Positions 1-10,937 of a stretch of 49,351 nt of DNA are shown here, piece by piece; the first letter of the stretch is position 1; each line of letters begins with the position of its first letter. The stretch comes from Halobacillus faecis. GTDB lineage: Bacteria; Bacillota; Bacilli; Bacillales; Halobacillaceae. A program made the translations under genes and the position numbers. The DNA lies in the NCBI RefSeq assembly GCF_007991335.1, contig NZ_BJYD01000036.1, forward strand, positions 1-49,351, in the 5' to 3' direction. The notes below the pieces were generated by a model. The model was not told where the DNA came from, did no database searches, and saw nothing but the letters and a program-made list of their open reading frames with translations.

Positions 1-38
1 AAATGGTTTGTTTGCCGCTTCAAAACAGCGACTTAATT

Positions 39-67
39 AATATATCATGTGTGGTTGTTTTCGTCAA
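39..67 (-). promoter_or_regulatory. rRNA-type SigA promoter P2
   Basis: On the minus strand: -35 TTGACG (62-67), 17-bp spacer, -10 TATATT (39-44) with an upstream TGA. The start region reads AATTAAGTCGCTG followed by AAGCGGC, the style of leader found at Bacillus rrn P2 promoters. The rRNA operon is inferred to start just beyond position 1. Confidence 0.8.
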
Positions 68-133
68 CAACTTTTTATGATTTATTTTGTTAAGCCGTTT
101 GCGGCTTGCCGCTCTCTTAACGCGACAAGTAAT

Positions 134-162
134 AATATATCACGGGATTCAAAACCACGCAA
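134..162 (-). promoter_or_regulatory. rRNA-type SigA promoter P1
   Basis: On the minus strand: -35 TTGCGT (157-162), a 17-bp spacer, -10 TATATT (134-139) preceded by TGA, an extended -10. Another promoter of the same build lies about 95 bp downstream. This pairing is typical of Bacillaceae rrn operons. Transcription runs off the left edge, where B. subtilis has an rrn operon after lysS. The rRNA genes themselves are outside the window. Confidence 0.75.
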
Positions 163-224
163 TAGATTTTTCGTAAAAAGATAATTCAGATTATTACTCT
201 TCCTATAATAAGTGATCCAACGGG

Positions 225-269
225 TAAAAAACAATCCCACCAGAAGCATCTGTGCATCTGGTGGGATTG
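225..269 (-). terminator. intrinsic terminator of lysS
   Basis: A perfect 13-bp stem (232-244 with 257-269, CAATCCCACCAGA) is followed on the minus strand by a run of six T. It lies directly after the lysS stop codon and separates lysS from the rRNA-type promoters. Confidence 0.92.
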
Positions 270-275
270 AAAAGC

Positions 276-1856
<1,581 letters not shown>

Positions 1857-1858
1857 TT

Positions 1859-1887
1859 AGTATAAAAAAGTACTATGGGCGTGTCAA
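1859..1887 (-). promoter_or_regulatory. SigA promoter of lysS
   Basis: TTGACA (1882-1887), 17-bp spacer, TATACT (1859-1864) on the minus strand, close to consensus. The predicted start near 1852 gives a leader of about 85 nt that begins with the hairpin at 1817-1842. Confidence 0.85.
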
Positions 1888-1982
1888 TGTTGAAAGGGTA
1901 TGGATTCTTGCATTTACACCTCTAGTTCAACTCCCATTGAATACAAATCCGGTGTGCATCGTCTCCTTGACCTTACACGCTA

Positions 1983-2483
1983 TTACTGAATTCTCCCCCA
2001 CTTGCTCATGCTTCTCACTTCTTCTGAAGGAAGCAACCCAAGAACTTCTCCCGCTGTTTGTTGTAAATGAGGGAGATAAGCTTGAGCATCCACATCTGCT
2101 AAAGGAACCATCACAAATGCCCGTTCGTGCATATGGGGATGAGGAATTGTTAATTGTTCTGTTTCCATACGTTCCTGATTATAAAGCAAGATGTCGAGGT
2201 CGATCGTACGTGGCCCCCATTTTATCACGCGCTTTCTCCCTAACTCCTCTTCAATACCCTGGCAGTACTCCAACAATAAGGATGGGGATAACTCCGTTTT
2301 TACCTGAATGGCCATATTTAAAAAGTCGTTTTGTTCTGTGTAACCAACAGGGGCCGTTTCATAAACCGCCGATTTTTTTAGGACGGTTATATCTTCATGC
2401 TCCTCAAGCAGGGAAATAGCATCTTTAAGAAATGATTCCCGTGGTGAAATATTCGAACCTAAAGCAATATAAGCAATATTCAT
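1983..2483 (-). CDS. folK: 6-hydroxymethyl-7,8-dihydropterin pyrophosphokinase
   Basis: Transfers pyrophosphate from ATP to 6-hydroxymethyl-dihydropterin, giving the activated pterin that FolP joins to p-aminobenzoate. The 166-residue product shows the HPPK signature GPRTIDLDILLY (90-101) and the conserved block IPHPHMHERAFVMVPL (113-128); the start MNIAYIALGSN is typical. The ATG overlaps the folB stop by 4 bp (ATGA), so the two are probably translationally coupled. It is the last gene of the folP-folB-folK unit. Confidence 0.95.
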   Translation of the reverse strand: MNIAYIALGSNISPRESFLKDAISLLEEHEDITVLKKSAVYETAPVGYTEQNDFLNMAIQVKTELSPSLLLEYCQGIEEELGRKRVIKWGPRTIDLDILLYNQERMETEQLTIPHPHMHERAFVMVPLADVDAQAYLPHLQQTAGEVLGLLPSEEVRSMSKWGRIQ

Positions 2484-2854
2484 TTTTCCGGTCTCCGGTA
2501 GATTTCAATTGCCACGGATTTATAATGCCCCGGAATCGGAGGATCGGGCTTATACACTTTTACGAGGCATCCTTCCAATAACGGAAACTCAGTGAATAGT
2601 TCACTTGCTATCTTTTCCGCTACCGTCTCGACGAGCTTGTGGTGTTTCCCTTCCACTGTCTTCTTCGTCACCTCGTAAATCGCACCGTAATCAATTGATT
2701 TGGTCATATCATCAGATTCAGCTGCCGGCTTCAAATCCAGCTCAAGCTCAAGATCTACATAGAACCGTTGCCCAAGTTTATTCTCTTCCGGAAAAAGGCC
2801 GTGGTAACCCCAGAACTCCATTTGATTTACATATATTTTATCCAATTCCTTCAC
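2480..2854 (-). CDS. folB: dihydroneopterin aldolase
   Basis: Cleaves 7,8-dihydroneopterin to 6-hydroxymethyl-dihydropterin and glycolaldehyde, the step before FolK. The 124-residue product has the family's GYHGLFPEEN segment (16-25), which carries the substrate-binding Glu, and the catalytic Lys102 in VKVYKPDPPIPG. It overlaps folP by 17 bp and folK by 4 bp, a compact operon. Length is normal for the family. Confidence 0.94.
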   Translation of the reverse strand: MKELDKIYVNQMEFWGYHGLFPEENKLGQRFYVDLELELDLKPAAESDDMTKSIDYGAIYEVTKKTVEGKHHKLVETVAEKIASELFTEFPLLEGCLVKVYKPDPPIPGHYKSVAIEIYRRPEK

Positions 2855-3671
2855 CCTTCCCGAGCATAGCGTCCATCATTTTTGTCATTCGTACAATAGG
2901 CTTTACATCATGTACCCTCACAACATCCACGCCTTGGGCCACTCCATAACAGACGGTTGCACCTGTCCCTTCCATCCGTTCATCTTTCGGAAGATCCAGG
3001 GCTGTACCAATAAATGATTTCCTGGAGGTTCCTAACAAAATCGGGTAGCCGAGTTCCTTTAATGCTGTTAAGTTTCGCATAACCTCCAAGTTTTGGTCTT
3101 GGGTTTTTGCAAAACCAATACCTGGGTCGAGGATAATATTTTCATCTTTGACACCCGCATCTCTGGCTATCTTAATGCTTTTTCGGAGGTCATTTTTCAT
3201 GTCCTCCAATAAAGACCTGTAATTTCTGTCTGACCGGTTATGAGTAAGGATGATCGGCACATCATAACGAGCAGCTACTTCAGCAATGGCGGGTTCTTTA
3301 ATCGCCCCCCAGACATCATTGATGATTGAAGCGCCTGCCACAATTGCCTCCTCCGCCACTTCTGCTTTATAAGTATCAATGGAAATAGGAAGGTGAATCG
3401 CCTTTTTGACGGCCTGGATGGCAGGGATAACTCGTGCCAGTTCTTCCTCAGCCGTTACAGGTTGATGACCAGGGCGGGTAGATTCACCACCGATATCAAT
3501 GATATGCGCGCCTTCTTCTTCCATCATCTTTGCTTGTTTTACGGCGTGATCGAGATTGTAATAAAGCCCTCCATCAGAAAAAGAATCCGGCGTAATATTA
3601 AGAATACCCATCACAAGAGTTCCTTTTGTTAGATCGAACGTTTTTTCAGAAGTTCTTAAATTGGTGTTCAT
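2838..3671 (-). CDS. folP: dihydropteroate synthase
   Basis: Condenses hydroxymethyl-dihydropterin pyrophosphate with p-aminobenzoate; the sulfonamide target. The 277-residue TIM barrel shows NITPDSFSDGG (25-35), GGESTRPG (61-68), DPGIGFAK (182-189), GTSRKSF (214-220) and RVHD (252-255). GAGGG lies 7 nt before the ATG. It is the first gene of the folate unit and follows the cysK terminator. The pabB-pabA-pabC genes that precede it in B. subtilis are absent here, so p-aminobenzoate synthesis must be encoded elsewhere or be missing. Confidence 0.96.
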   Translation of the reverse strand: MNTNLRTSEKTFDLTKGTLVMGILNITPDSFSDGGLYYNLDHAVKQAKMMEEEGAHIIDIGGESTRPGHQPVTAEEELARVIPAIQAVKKAIHLPISIDTYKAEVAEEAIVAGASIINDVWGAIKEPAIAEVAARYDVPIILTHNRSDRNYRSLLEDMKNDLRKSIKIARDAGVKDENIILDPGIGFAKTQDQNLEVMRNLTALKELGYPILLGTSRKSFIGTALDLPKDERMEGTGATVCYGVAQGVDVVRVHDVKPIVRMTKMMDAMLGKGEGIG

Positions 3672-3756
3672 TGGTTTCCCTCGTTTCCATCATTCTCTTC
3701 CCCTATCTTACATCATTTCAAAATTTCTATCACACGTGCACGGTTGGAAACACAAA

Positions 3757-3787
3757 TAAAAAAACTGCACCCCAATGGGGTGCAGTT
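3757..3787 (-). terminator. intrinsic terminator of cysK
   Basis: An 11-bp perfect stem (3763-3773 with 3777-3787, AACTGCACCCC) with a 3-nt loop, followed on the minus strand by TTTTTTTATTTG. It lies 8 bp after the cysK stop. Confidence 0.92.
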
Positions 3788-3795
3788 GTCTAACC

Positions 3796-4722
3796 TTATT
3801 CTTCGTCGAACTGATAAAGCGGAGTAGAAAGGTAACGCTCACCATTACTAGGAATGATCGCTACAACCTTCTTCCCTTTACCAAGCTTTTTAGCGACCTG
3901 CTTTGCCACATGGATCGCGGACCCGGAAGAGATTCCTCCGAGGATCCCATCTTTTCTAGCGGCTTCTCTTGCAGCTTCGAAGGAATCTTCTTTCGTCACT
4001 TTAATGACTTCATCATAGATTTCCGTATTTAGGATGCCTGGCACAAAGCCTGCTCCAATTCCTTGAATTTTATGTGGACCTGGATCACCACCGGACAAGA
4101 CTGGAGATTCTTCTGGTTCAATCGCATAGATCTTGATATCTGGATATTTTTCCTTCAATACTTTACCCGCACCAGTAATGGTTCCACCTGTTCCGATACC
4201 AGCAACGAATGCGTCTAATTGATCACCCATCTGCTCAACAATTTCCGGTCCTGTTGTTTTTTCGTGAATGAGTGGATTTGCTTCATTGTTGAACTGTTGA
4301 GGCATAAAATAGCCCTTCTGGTCTTGGAGTTCAGCTGCCTTTTTAATGGCGCCTTTCATCCCTTCACTTCCTGGAGTGAGCACAAGTTCTGCTCCGTAGG
4401 CACGCAGAAGGTTACGACGTTCTTGACTCATCGTATCCGGCATTACAAGTATGGCTTTGTAACCTTTGGCTGCTGCGATCATAGCCAAACCAATCCCTGT
4501 ATTCCCGCTTGTCGGTTCTACAATGGTATCTCCTTCTTTTAGGCTGCCATCTTTTTCAGCTTCTTCAATCATGGAAAGAGCAATACGGTCTTTAACGGAA
4601 CTTCCCGGATTCATGTATTCCAGTTTAAGATAAATATCTGCACTGTCTTCTTCCGCGCTTCCATTCAGCTTGACCAATGGAGTTTGCCCGACTAATTCGC
4701 TTACGTTATTTACGATTCTCAA
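3796..4722 (-). CDS. cysK: cysteine synthase A (O-acetylserine sulfhydrylase)
   Basis: A PLP enzyme that makes cysteine from O-acetylserine and sulfide. The 308-residue protein has the PLP lysine Lys44 in PGSSVKDR, the substrate loop TSGNTG (71-76) and the phosphate-binding GTGGT (177-181). The start is taken as TTG at 4722: GGGAGTG lies 6 nt upstream and the protein then begins [15 protein letters not shown], like its relatives. It has its own promoter and terminator. In B. subtilis CymR, which binds CysK, controls this regulon; no operator can be assigned here with certainty. Confidence 0.95.
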   Translation of the reverse strand: MRIVNNVSELVGQTPLVKLNGSAEEDSADIYLKLEYMNPGSSVKDRIALSMIEEAEKDGSLKEGDTIVEPTSGNTGIGLAMIAAAKGYKAILVMPDTMSQERRNLLRAYGAELVLTPGSEGMKGAIKKAAELQDQKGYFMPQQFNNEANPLIHEKTTGPEIVEQMGDQLDAFVAGIGTGGTITGAGKVLKEKYPDIKIYAIEPEESPVLSGGDPGPHKIQGIGAGFVPGILNTEIYDEVIKVTKEDSFEAAREAARKDGILGGISSGSAIHVAKQVAKKLGKGKKVVAIIPSNGERYLSTPLYQFDEE

Positions 4723-4766
4723 TAAACTCACTCCCAAAACCAAGTATTTTAATAGGATTTAAACCT

Positions 4767-4795
4767 AATGTACTGAATAAGAACGAAATTGTCAA
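4767..4795 (-). promoter_or_regulatory. SigA promoter of cysK
   Basis: TTGACA (4790-4795), 17-bp spacer, TACATT (4767-4772), about 45 bp before the TTG start. Just downstream an imperfect dyad, AAATCC and GGTTTT around 4737-4763, could be a repressor site, but I cannot match it securely to the CymR box. Confidence 0.75.
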
Positions 4796-4822
4796 ACATT
4801 TCAATCATCCTGACATTAAAGG

Positions 4823-4850
4823 AAAAGGCGAAACCACAGTTTCGCCTTTT
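4823..4850 (-). terminator. terminator of hslO
   Basis: A perfect 11-bp stem AAAAGGCGAAA/TTTCGCCTTTT (4823-4833 with 4840-4850). The T run lies within the stem itself and is short, so efficiency may be moderate. It separates hslO from the cysK promoter. Confidence 0.75.
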
Positions 4851-4873
4851 ATTATATCATGAACGGTTTTTGA

Positions 4874-5764
4874 TTATGATGTGGAATCCGTGTCTTGAGA
4901 TTGGAGTTCCTTTAGGTCTTCCACATCGAACTGATAATCTTCGTTACAGAAGTGGCACTTCGCCTCTGCTCCCTGATCCTCGTTAATCATTCGCTCGATT
5001 TCTTCATTTCCAAGACTGGCAATGGCCATTTCCACCCGTTCTCGTGAGCAGTGACACTGGAACTTCACGGGCATCGTATCCAGTACCCGTACATTCTCTT
5101 CCCCAAGAACCGTATGCAGTATTTCTTCTGGGGTTTTTCCGTCACGAACGAGAGAAGAAATCGCAGGCATCTCTGAGAGTCTCTTTTCAATTTGGCTTGT
5201 CGTCTCTTCATCAGCCCCCGGCATCATTTGGACAATGAAACCACCAGCAGCAAGAATCGAGTAGTCCGTATCTACAAGCACACCAGCTCCCACAGCTGAA
5301 GGCACTTGCTCAGAATTTGCAAAGTAATAGGTGAAATCTTCACTGATCTCACCAGAAACGAGAGGAACTTGACCTGTAAAGTGATCTTTCATCCCCAAGT
5401 CCTTCACGATACTCAATGTCCCTGACGTTCCAACCGCCCGGGCTACATCCAATTTCCCTTGGGCATTGGATTCGAAATCAACATGAGGGTGTTTGATATA
5501 TCCACGAACTTCCCCTTTAGAGTTTGCATCTGCGATAATAGCGCCGGCAGGGCCGTCTCCTTCGACCTTCACTGTGAGCTTATCATTACCCTTAAGCATT
5601 GCTCCCATCATGCCGCTGATGGTTAACGTACGTCCCAGTGCCGCTGATGTCGTTGCCCACGTATCTTGTCTGCGTCTTGCCTCTTCCACTGTATCTGTTG
5701 ACTGAATGGCATAAGCTCTGACCTGGCCGTCGAAACCTATGGCACGCACTAAATAATCTGACAT
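4874..5764 (-). CDS. hslO: redox-regulated chaperone Hsp33
   Basis: A holdase activated by oxidative unfolding. The 296-residue product carries the C-terminal zinc switch: Cys237 and Cys239 (CHC) and Cys270 and Cys273 (CHFC). All four are present, so the redox switch should work. I chose the ATG at 5764 ([10 protein letters not shown]); the upstream in-frame ATG sits only one base from the AAAGGAG site. It starts 5 bp after the coaX stop, so the two are one transcription unit, as in B. subtilis. Confidence 0.95.
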   Translation of the reverse strand: MSDYLVRAIGFDGQVRAYAIQSTDTVEEARRRQDTWATTSAALGRTLTISGMMGAMLKGNDKLTVKVEGDGPAGAIIADANSKGEVRGYIKHPHVDFESNAQGKLDVARAVGTSGTLSIVKDLGMKDHFTGQVPLVSGEISEDFTYYFANSEQVPSAVGAGVLVDTDYSILAAGGFIVQMMPGADEETTSQIEKRLSEMPAISSLVRDGKTPEEILHTVLGEENVRVLDTMPVKFQCHCSRERVEMAIASLGNEEIERMINEDQGAEAKCHFCNEDYQFDVEDLKELQSQDTDSTS

Positions 5765-5769
5765 GCTAT

Positions 5770-6561
5770 TCATTCTCCTTTAAACGCTTTTTTCTCTTTA
5801 TTCCTTTGGTATATCTTATGAAGACCTTTTAACGTCAAGTAAGGATCAACATGATCGATGGTCCTGGATTGACCGGCGATTAAATTAGCAAGACCGCCTG
5901 TCGCTATGACCGTCGGTGTCTGATCGGATGTTTCCTTCATACGACGAACAACTTCATCAACCTGACCTACATATCCATAGTAGACGCCGGACTGCATGGC
6001 TTCGACTGTGCTCTGACCAATCACATGTTCCGGACTCTTAATTTCGATTTTTGGAAGTTTGGCTGCTTTCGCGTAAAGAGCTTCCATCGAAATATTGACC
6101 CCTGGGGCAATAGCGCCTCCAAGATATTCCCCTTCAGCATTAATATAACAATAAGTCGTAGCTGTTCCAAAATCTATGATGACTAAAGGAAGGGGATACT
6201 CATCAATGGCACCTACCGCATTGACCACTCGGTCGGCTCCGATCTCGTTCGGATTTGGGTATTTCATTGGCAATCCGTGATCCACCATCCCCTCTCCTAT
6301 GATCATCGGTTGCTTTTTAAAATAATATCGGGACATACGATCAAGTGCAAACATAATCGGTGGAACAACGGACGAAATAATGACGCCGTCCATATCTTCA
6401 AAACGCAATCCTTCGTGATCGAAGAGTGATTTAATCAACATTCCAAACTCATCTTCTGTTTTATGACGATCGGTTTTGATCCTCCACTGATACTTCAAAG
6501 AGTTATTTTCAAATACGCCTAACACAGTATTGGTATTTCCCACATCAAGGACAAAATTCAT
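5770..6561 (-). CDS. coaX: type III pantothenate kinase
   Basis: Phosphorylates pantothenate, the first step to coenzyme A. The 263-residue product belongs to the ASKHA fold: the phosphate loop DVGNTN begins at residue 6, GADRV is at 108-112, and Asp130 is followed by FGTAT (131-135), the family signature. The ATG at 6561 is preceded by GGGAGG with 8-nt spacing; an earlier in-frame ATG lacks a good site. It leads the coaX-hslO pair. Confidence 0.95.
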   Translation of the reverse strand: MNFVLDVGNTNTVLGVFENNSLKYQWRIKTDRHKTEDEFGMLIKSLFDHEGLRFEDMDGVIISSVVPPIMFALDRMSRYYFKKQPMIIGEGMVDHGLPMKYPNPNEIGADRVVNAVGAIDEYPLPLVIIDFGTATTYCYINAEGEYLGGAIAPGVNISMEALYAKAAKLPKIEIKSPEHVIGQSTVEAMQSGVYYGYVGQVDEVVRRMKETSDQTPTVIATGGLANLIAGQSRTIDHVDPYLTLKGLHKIYQRNKEKKAFKGE

Positions 6562-6596
6562 AAATGAAGCCTCCCGTGTCATTTCCTTCGGCTACC

Positions 6597-6602
6597 ATCA
6601 TA
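6597..6602 (-). promoter_or_regulatory. candidate extended -10 promoter of coaX
   Basis: TGATATGAT on the minus strand gives an extended -10 (TATGAT at 6597-6602), 35 bp before the coaX start and after the ftsH terminator. The -35 region is weak. Confidence 0.45.
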
Positions 6603-6640
6603 TCACAAGAACCCGCCGTTTCGCTCTTTTTAGGACACAG

Positions 6641-6679
6641 AAAAAGCCACACCTCCCGTTTCAGGGCTGATGTGGCTTT
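6641..6679 (-). terminator. intrinsic terminator of ftsH
   Basis: Outer stem AAAGCCACA/TGTGGCTTT (6643-6651 with 6671-6679) with an inner CCC/GGG pairing, then TTTTT on the minus strand. It lies 12 bp after the ftsH stop. Confidence 0.8.
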
Positions 6680-6691
6680 ACTCATGAACCT

Positions 6692-8716
6692 TTAAGAACG
6701 ACGATCCTCTGAATCAGATGGACCTTCCTCTTTCTTTTCTTCCTTCGTTTCTTCATGAGCCTGTGTTTCTTCCGTCTGTTCATCTTCTTTGGATTGAATA
6801 GTCACACGAACATCCTCATTGTTGGAAGATGTGTTGTTCTTGATTTTCGCATTGTGTTCACGTGCGATTGCCTCAAGCTCTTCATCCGTCGGAAGACGAC
6901 CTTTATCAAATAAAGAACGGATTTGAGTTGCATCCAGTGTTTCGACATCTAATAGTGTCTTCGCGATCAACTCAAGCTTATCTTTATTTTCAGTAAGGAT
7001 CGTTTTCGCACGGTCGTAACAGTACTGGATAAAGTTCTTCACTTCCTGGTCAATTTCATATGCGATCTGGTCACTGTAGTTCTGTTCATTCTGGATGTCA
7101 CGTCCAAGGAAGACCTGACCACCGGAATTAGAACCGAATTGAAGCGGACCTAGTTTCTCACTCATGCCGTATTCTGTGACCATTTTGCGTGCGATGTTTG
7201 TTGCACGCTGGAAGTCATTGTGTGCACCAGTACTTACTTCACCAAAGATGATTTCTTCGGCTACACGACCACCGAGTAATCCAGTGATCTTATCGAACAA
7301 TTCTGGTTTCGTCATAAAGTAACGATCTTCCTTAGGAAGCATGACGGCATATCCACCCGCCTGCCCACGAGGAACAATTGTAACTTTATGGACCATGTCC
7401 GCATCATCAAGCACCATACCGATTACCGTGTGTCCACTCTCGTGGTGGGCAACAATATCGCGTTCTTTCTTAGAAATAACACGACTCTTCTTGGCTGGGC
7501 CTGCGATTACACGGTCAATCGCTTCATCTACGTCATCCATGTCGACTTTCTTCTTATCTCCACGCGCTGCTACAAGAGCGGCTTCGTTCAATAAGTTTTC
7601 CAAGTCGGCACCAGAAAAACCTGGTGTACGTAGGGCAATCGTCTTCAAGTCGACATTCTCAGATAACGGCTTGTTCTTCGCGTGTACAGCAAGTACCGCT
7701 TCACGGCCTTTGACATCTGGACGATCGACTGTGATTTGACGGTCGAAACGACCCGGACGTAGAAGGGCTGGGTCCAGGATGTCCGGACGGTTAGTCGCAG
7801 CGATGATGATGATTCCTTCATTGACACCGAAACCGTCCATTTCAACAAGCAATTGGTTCAACGTTTGTTCACGCTCATCATGGCCTCCGCCAAGACCAGC
7901 TCCACGTTGGCGACCTACAGCATCAATTTCATCAATGAAGATGATGCCTGGCGCGTTCTTTTTCGCATTTTCAAACAAGTCACGGACACGGGATGCACCG
8001 ACACCGACGAACATTTCAACGAAGTCAGAACCACTGATGGAGAAGAATGGTACTCCCGCTTCACCAGCCACGGCACGTGCAAGCAATGTTTTACCTGTAC
8101 CTGGAGGTCCAACTAATAGGACACCCTTAGGAATACGGGCACCGACAGCAGAGAATTTACGAGGATCTTTTAGGAAGTCAACGACCTCAACAAGTTCCTG
8201 CTTCTCTTCATCTGCGCCAGCAACATCTTTGAAACGCACTTTTTTCTTTTCTTCTGAGTACATCTTCGCCTTACTCTTACCAAAGTTCATGACACGACTT
8301 CCGCCGCCCTGCGCTTGGTTAAGCAAGAAGAAGAACAAAATAAAGATAATGACGAACGGGATGATGGACGTTAGAAAAGTCACCCATGCGCTAGGCTGCT
8401 CTTCTTGTTCGACAGTCAGATTGCTTTGTTCCTGAGCTGTCTGTGTGATTTGAGCAATCACTTCATCATTAGCCGGAAGCTGCGCGACGAAAGTTTCGCC
8501 CTCTTCCGCTCCCTGTTCTTGACCAGTAACACGAATCACCCCATTGACAGGCTGAATCGTCATTTCCTGGATTTCACCATTATTCAATTTATTGTAGAAT
8601 TCATTGACATTATATTCTGTTTGCGGATCACCTTGACCTCGGAATAGACCGACCACGCCGATAACCACGAGGAAGATAAGTAAGTAAAATATGGTATTAC
8701 GAAAGATCCGGTTCAT
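6692..8716 (-). CDS. ftsH: ATP-dependent zinc metalloprotease FtsH
   Basis: A membrane AAA+ protease that degrades damaged membrane proteins and regulators. Order in the 674-residue chain: membrane segment 1 (about 7-25), an extracytoplasmic loop, membrane segment 2 (about 111-133), the AAA domain with Walker A GPPGTGKT (203-210) and Walker B IIFIDEID (258-265), then the zinc protease motif HESGH (425-429). The last 40 or so residues are strongly acidic and low in complexity, which fits a halophile. GGGAGGAGG precedes the ATG. In B. subtilis FtsH is needed for sporulation, and here too it lies downstream of hpt. Confidence 0.97.
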   Translation of the reverse strand: MNRIFRNTIFYLLIFLVVIGVVGLFRGQGDPQTEYNVNEFYNKLNNGEIQEMTIQPVNGVIRVTGQEQGAEEGETFVAQLPANDEVIAQITQTAQEQSNLTVEQEEQPSAWVTFLTSIIPFVIIFILFFFLLNQAQGGGSRVMNFGKSKAKMYSEEKKKVRFKDVAGADEEKQELVEVVDFLKDPRKFSAVGARIPKGVLLVGPPGTGKTLLARAVAGEAGVPFFSISGSDFVEMFVGVGASRVRDLFENAKKNAPGIIFIDEIDAVGRQRGAGLGGGHDEREQTLNQLLVEMDGFGVNEGIIIIAATNRPDILDPALLRPGRFDRQITVDRPDVKGREAVLAVHAKNKPLSENVDLKTIALRTPGFSGADLENLLNEAALVAARGDKKKVDMDDVDEAIDRVIAGPAKKSRVISKKERDIVAHHESGHTVIGMVLDDADMVHKVTIVPRGQAGGYAVMLPKEDRYFMTKPELFDKITGLLGGRVAEEIIFGEVSTGAHNDFQRATNIARKMVTEYGMSEKLGPLQFGSNSGGQVFLGRDIQNEQNYSDQIAYEIDQEVKNFIQYCYDRAKTILTENKDKLELIAKTLLDVETLDATQIRSLFDKGRLPTDEELEAIAREHNAKIKNNTSSNNEDVRVTIQSKEDEQTEETQAHEETKEEKKEEGPSDSEDRRS

Positions 8717-8752
8717 TGCCTACCTCCTCCCAAACGAGAAAAACTATAGTAA

Positions 8753-8782
8753 ATACTACCACACCAAAAACAGCCGACACAA
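8753..8782 (-). promoter_or_regulatory. candidate promoter of ftsH
   Basis: TTGTGT (8777-8782), 18-bp spacer, TAGTAT (8753-8758). A weak match, but it is the best candidate between hpt and ftsH. No terminator separates these genes, so ftsH may also be read from the tilS-hpt promoter. Confidence 0.35.
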
Positions 8783-8833
8783 CTAATTACCCTTGACATG
8801 CACACTTTCAAACTTGCCACCGCAGGTTGATCT

Positions 8834-9373
8834 TCAGCCTCCATAAACCTCAGGCTTCAAGACTCCAACGTACGGAAGATTACGATACTTTTCTTCATAA
8901 TCCAGGCCGTACCCGACAACGAATTCATCAGGTACTTCAAACCCGACTGTATCTGCTTTGATATCCGCACTTCTTCCCGTCGGTTTATCAAGCAGTGTAA
9001 CGATTTTAATGGACTTGGCCTTACGGTACTTGAACAAGTCGACAAGATAGGCCAGTGTCCGACCACTATCAATAATATCTTCAATGATCAAAATGTCCCG
9101 ACCTTCCACCTTCGTATCAAGGTCTTTAACAATTTTGACTTCACCTGAAGATTCCATACCTCCGTGATAGCTGGAAACATCCATGAAATCCATTTCCAAA
9201 TGCGTTTCCATGCGTTTCAGCAAATCAGTCATGAACGGAAGGGCGCCTTTCAGTACCCCGATCGCCAAAGGAAAACGATCTTCATATTCTTTAGAAAGTT
9301 CCGCTCCCAACTCTTTACACTTCGCCTGAATCTCCTCTTCGGAAATCAAGACCTTTTCAATTTCGTTATGCAT
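8834..9373 (-). CDS. hpt: hypoxanthine-guanine phosphoribosyltransferase
   Basis: Salvages hypoxanthine and guanine to IMP and GMP using PRPP. The 179-residue product has the PRPP-binding motif [11 protein letters not shown] (96-106), with paired acidic residues Glu98-Asp99. GGAGGAG precedes the ATG. It starts 11 bp after tilS, and the tilS-hpt order is the standard one; in some Firmicutes the two proteins are reported to bind each other and activate ftsH, which is next. That regulatory role is not visible here. Confidence 0.95.
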   Translation of the reverse strand: MHNEIEKVLISEEEIQAKCKELGAELSKEYEDRFPLAIGVLKGALPFMTDLLKRMETHLEMDFMDVSSYHGGMESSGEVKIVKDLDTKVEGRDILIIEDIIDSGRTLAYLVDLFKYRKAKSIKIVTLLDKPTGRSADIKADTVGFEVPDEFVVGYGLDYEEKYRNLPYVGVLKPEVYGG

Positions 9374-9384
9374 GATTGCTCCTC

Positions 9385-10779
9385 CTATGTGTCTGCTTTG
9401 TTTTTATAATGTAACCGAAGCCATGGACCTGATGAAAGGCTGGTACGTTCCCCGCCTTTTTTCAAACCGATGACCCATAGAATCTTTCCTGTTTGATCTG
9501 TTACGATCGGCCAGGTAGGGCGCAGACGGGCCGGGATTTTTTGGTCGATAAAAATATCTTTTACTTTTTTCGAGCCGTTCATCCCTCTCAATCGAATCCT
9601 GTCCCCCTCCTGTCTCGTGCGAACGGAAAGAGGAAGTTTTACGTGATGCGAATCACATAGATACGTATAAGAATCTTCAGTGCCGTCCCCGCTGAACCAA
9701 TCCGCCCTAAGCTCCGATCCATCAGGAAGTTGGACTTCCTCCCCCATTTCGAGAATGTAGGAGTACCCATTACATTCGTGTTCTTTAGGAAATGAAAAGG
9801 TGATGTCATCGTAGGCACGGATGATTTTTAACCCTTCCGGAAAGTCCAGGGAAGCATTCGGTTTCTCATCATTCATTAGGTTCATGAACATTTCTTCATG
9901 CAAATAAGAAATGTCTTCGTTTTGCTTCACATACAGATAGTTCAATATTAGATGAAAGGCTGTCCTTTGTAAAGCAAGCGGGAATGTTTTGAAAGTTTGT
10001 TTTGATAATTGTACGAATTTCTCAACATTTGAAGAAAAATGGACAGTTTCCAATACTTTTTGGGCCTGCTCATTTATGTATGACCTTTCTTCTCTCGCTC
10101 TCTCGCTCCACACCTGCATATGCTTATGAAACTGCGGGTTGTTCTCTTTCATAAAAGGCAAGAGGTGCTGCCTGATCGCATTCCGAGTGTACTCGGTTTC
10201 CTCATTGGACGGATCCTTCCTTACTTCTATCGCTTGCTCTTCCAGATAAGAAGCGATTTGATCTTTAGAAGCCATAAGGAATGGACGAATGATCTTTCCA
10301 CAAGCGAAACGCCTTGTGGCAGGCATGCCCTGAACCGCTTCCGGTCGTGCACTACGCATAAGCTGCATCAAAATCGTTTCTGCCTGATCGTCACCGTGAT
10401 GCCCCATAGCCATTGCATCCGCTTGATAGGCATACATCATCTTTTCAAAGAATGCATACCTTAATTCCCTGGCCGCTTCCTGCGTGCCTTTCCCCGTATC
10501 TTTCTTATACGCATGAACATCAACGGAGGTTCCGACAAATTCGACTCCCAAAGATTCACACATGTCCTCAACAAAGCGAAGATCTGCTTGAGATTCTTCT
10601 CCTCTTAATTGATGATCGACAGAAAGGGCAATTAAACGAAGGGAAAGCTTGTGCTTCATGGCACACAAAAAATGCAAAAGAGCGACCGAATCCGGGCCTC
10701 CGGACACAGCCACCAATAAGGTCTGATGCGGCTGGATCATTTGATGTTTGGAGATGAAGGTGTGGACAGCATGATCCAT
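9385..10779 (-). CDS. tilS: tRNA(Ile)-lysidine synthase
   Basis: Converts C34 of the CAU-anticodon tRNA-Ile to lysidine so it reads AUA; essential in most bacteria. The 464-residue product has the PP-loop SGGPDS (26-31) near the N-terminus, the [11 protein letters not shown] segment of the catalytic domain, and the C-terminal domains that close over the tRNA ([12 protein letters not shown] near the end). I chose the ATG at 10779 because MDHAVHTFI aligns with family starts and AGGGGG lies upstream; an ATG 63 bases earlier would add an unusual leader. Confidence 0.95.
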   Translation of the reverse strand: MDHAVHTFISKHQMIQPHQTLLVAVSGGPDSVALLHFLCAMKHKLSLRLIALSVDHQLRGEESQADLRFVEDMCESLGVEFVGTSVDVHAYKKDTGKGTQEAARELRYAFFEKMMYAYQADAMAMGHHGDDQAETILMQLMRSARPEAVQGMPATRRFACGKIIRPFLMASKDQIASYLEEQAIEVRKDPSNEETEYTRNAIRQHLLPFMKENNPQFHKHMQVWSERAREERSYINEQAQKVLETVHFSSNVEKFVQLSKQTFKTFPLALQRTAFHLILNYLYVKQNEDISYLHEEMFMNLMNDEKPNASLDFPEGLKIIRAYDDITFSFPKEHECNGYSYILEMGEEVQLPDGSELRADWFSGDGTEDSYTYLCDSHHVKLPLSVRTRQEGDRIRLRGMNGSKKVKDIFIDQKIPARLRPTWPIVTDQTGKILWVIGLKKGGERTSLSSGPWLRLHYKNKADT

Positions 10780-10819
10780 CAGGTGTTTTCCCCCTGTCTC
10801 TGTCTGTATATCTCTTCCT

Positions 10820-10847
10820 ATCGTATCACTATTCGTAAGCACTTCAA
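10820..10847 (-). promoter_or_regulatory. SigA promoter of tilS-hpt
   Basis: TTGAAG (10842-10847), 16-bp spacer, TACGAT (10820-10825) preceded by TGA, an extended -10. It lies 41 bp before the tilS start. Confidence 0.6.
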
Positions 10848-10937
10848 AAGATAAGCATCCATTTCCCTGTTATTTTTGCTTAGGAGAAAACTTTTCCTCT
10901 ACGCCCCAGCCATTCTCCACTCCCCAAAAGTATTTGC

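Noticed and set aside
1937-2419. A 160-codon plus-strand open frame
   Set aside because: It lies antisense inside folK, whose protein is certain.
7779-8435. A 218-codon plus-strand open frame
   Set aside because: Antisense to ftsH; Ser- and Arg-rich composition typical of a reversed reading frame.
10861-10937. Terminator after yabT
   Set aside because: Only an imperfect GGAGAAAAC/TTTTCC symmetry without a following T run is present.
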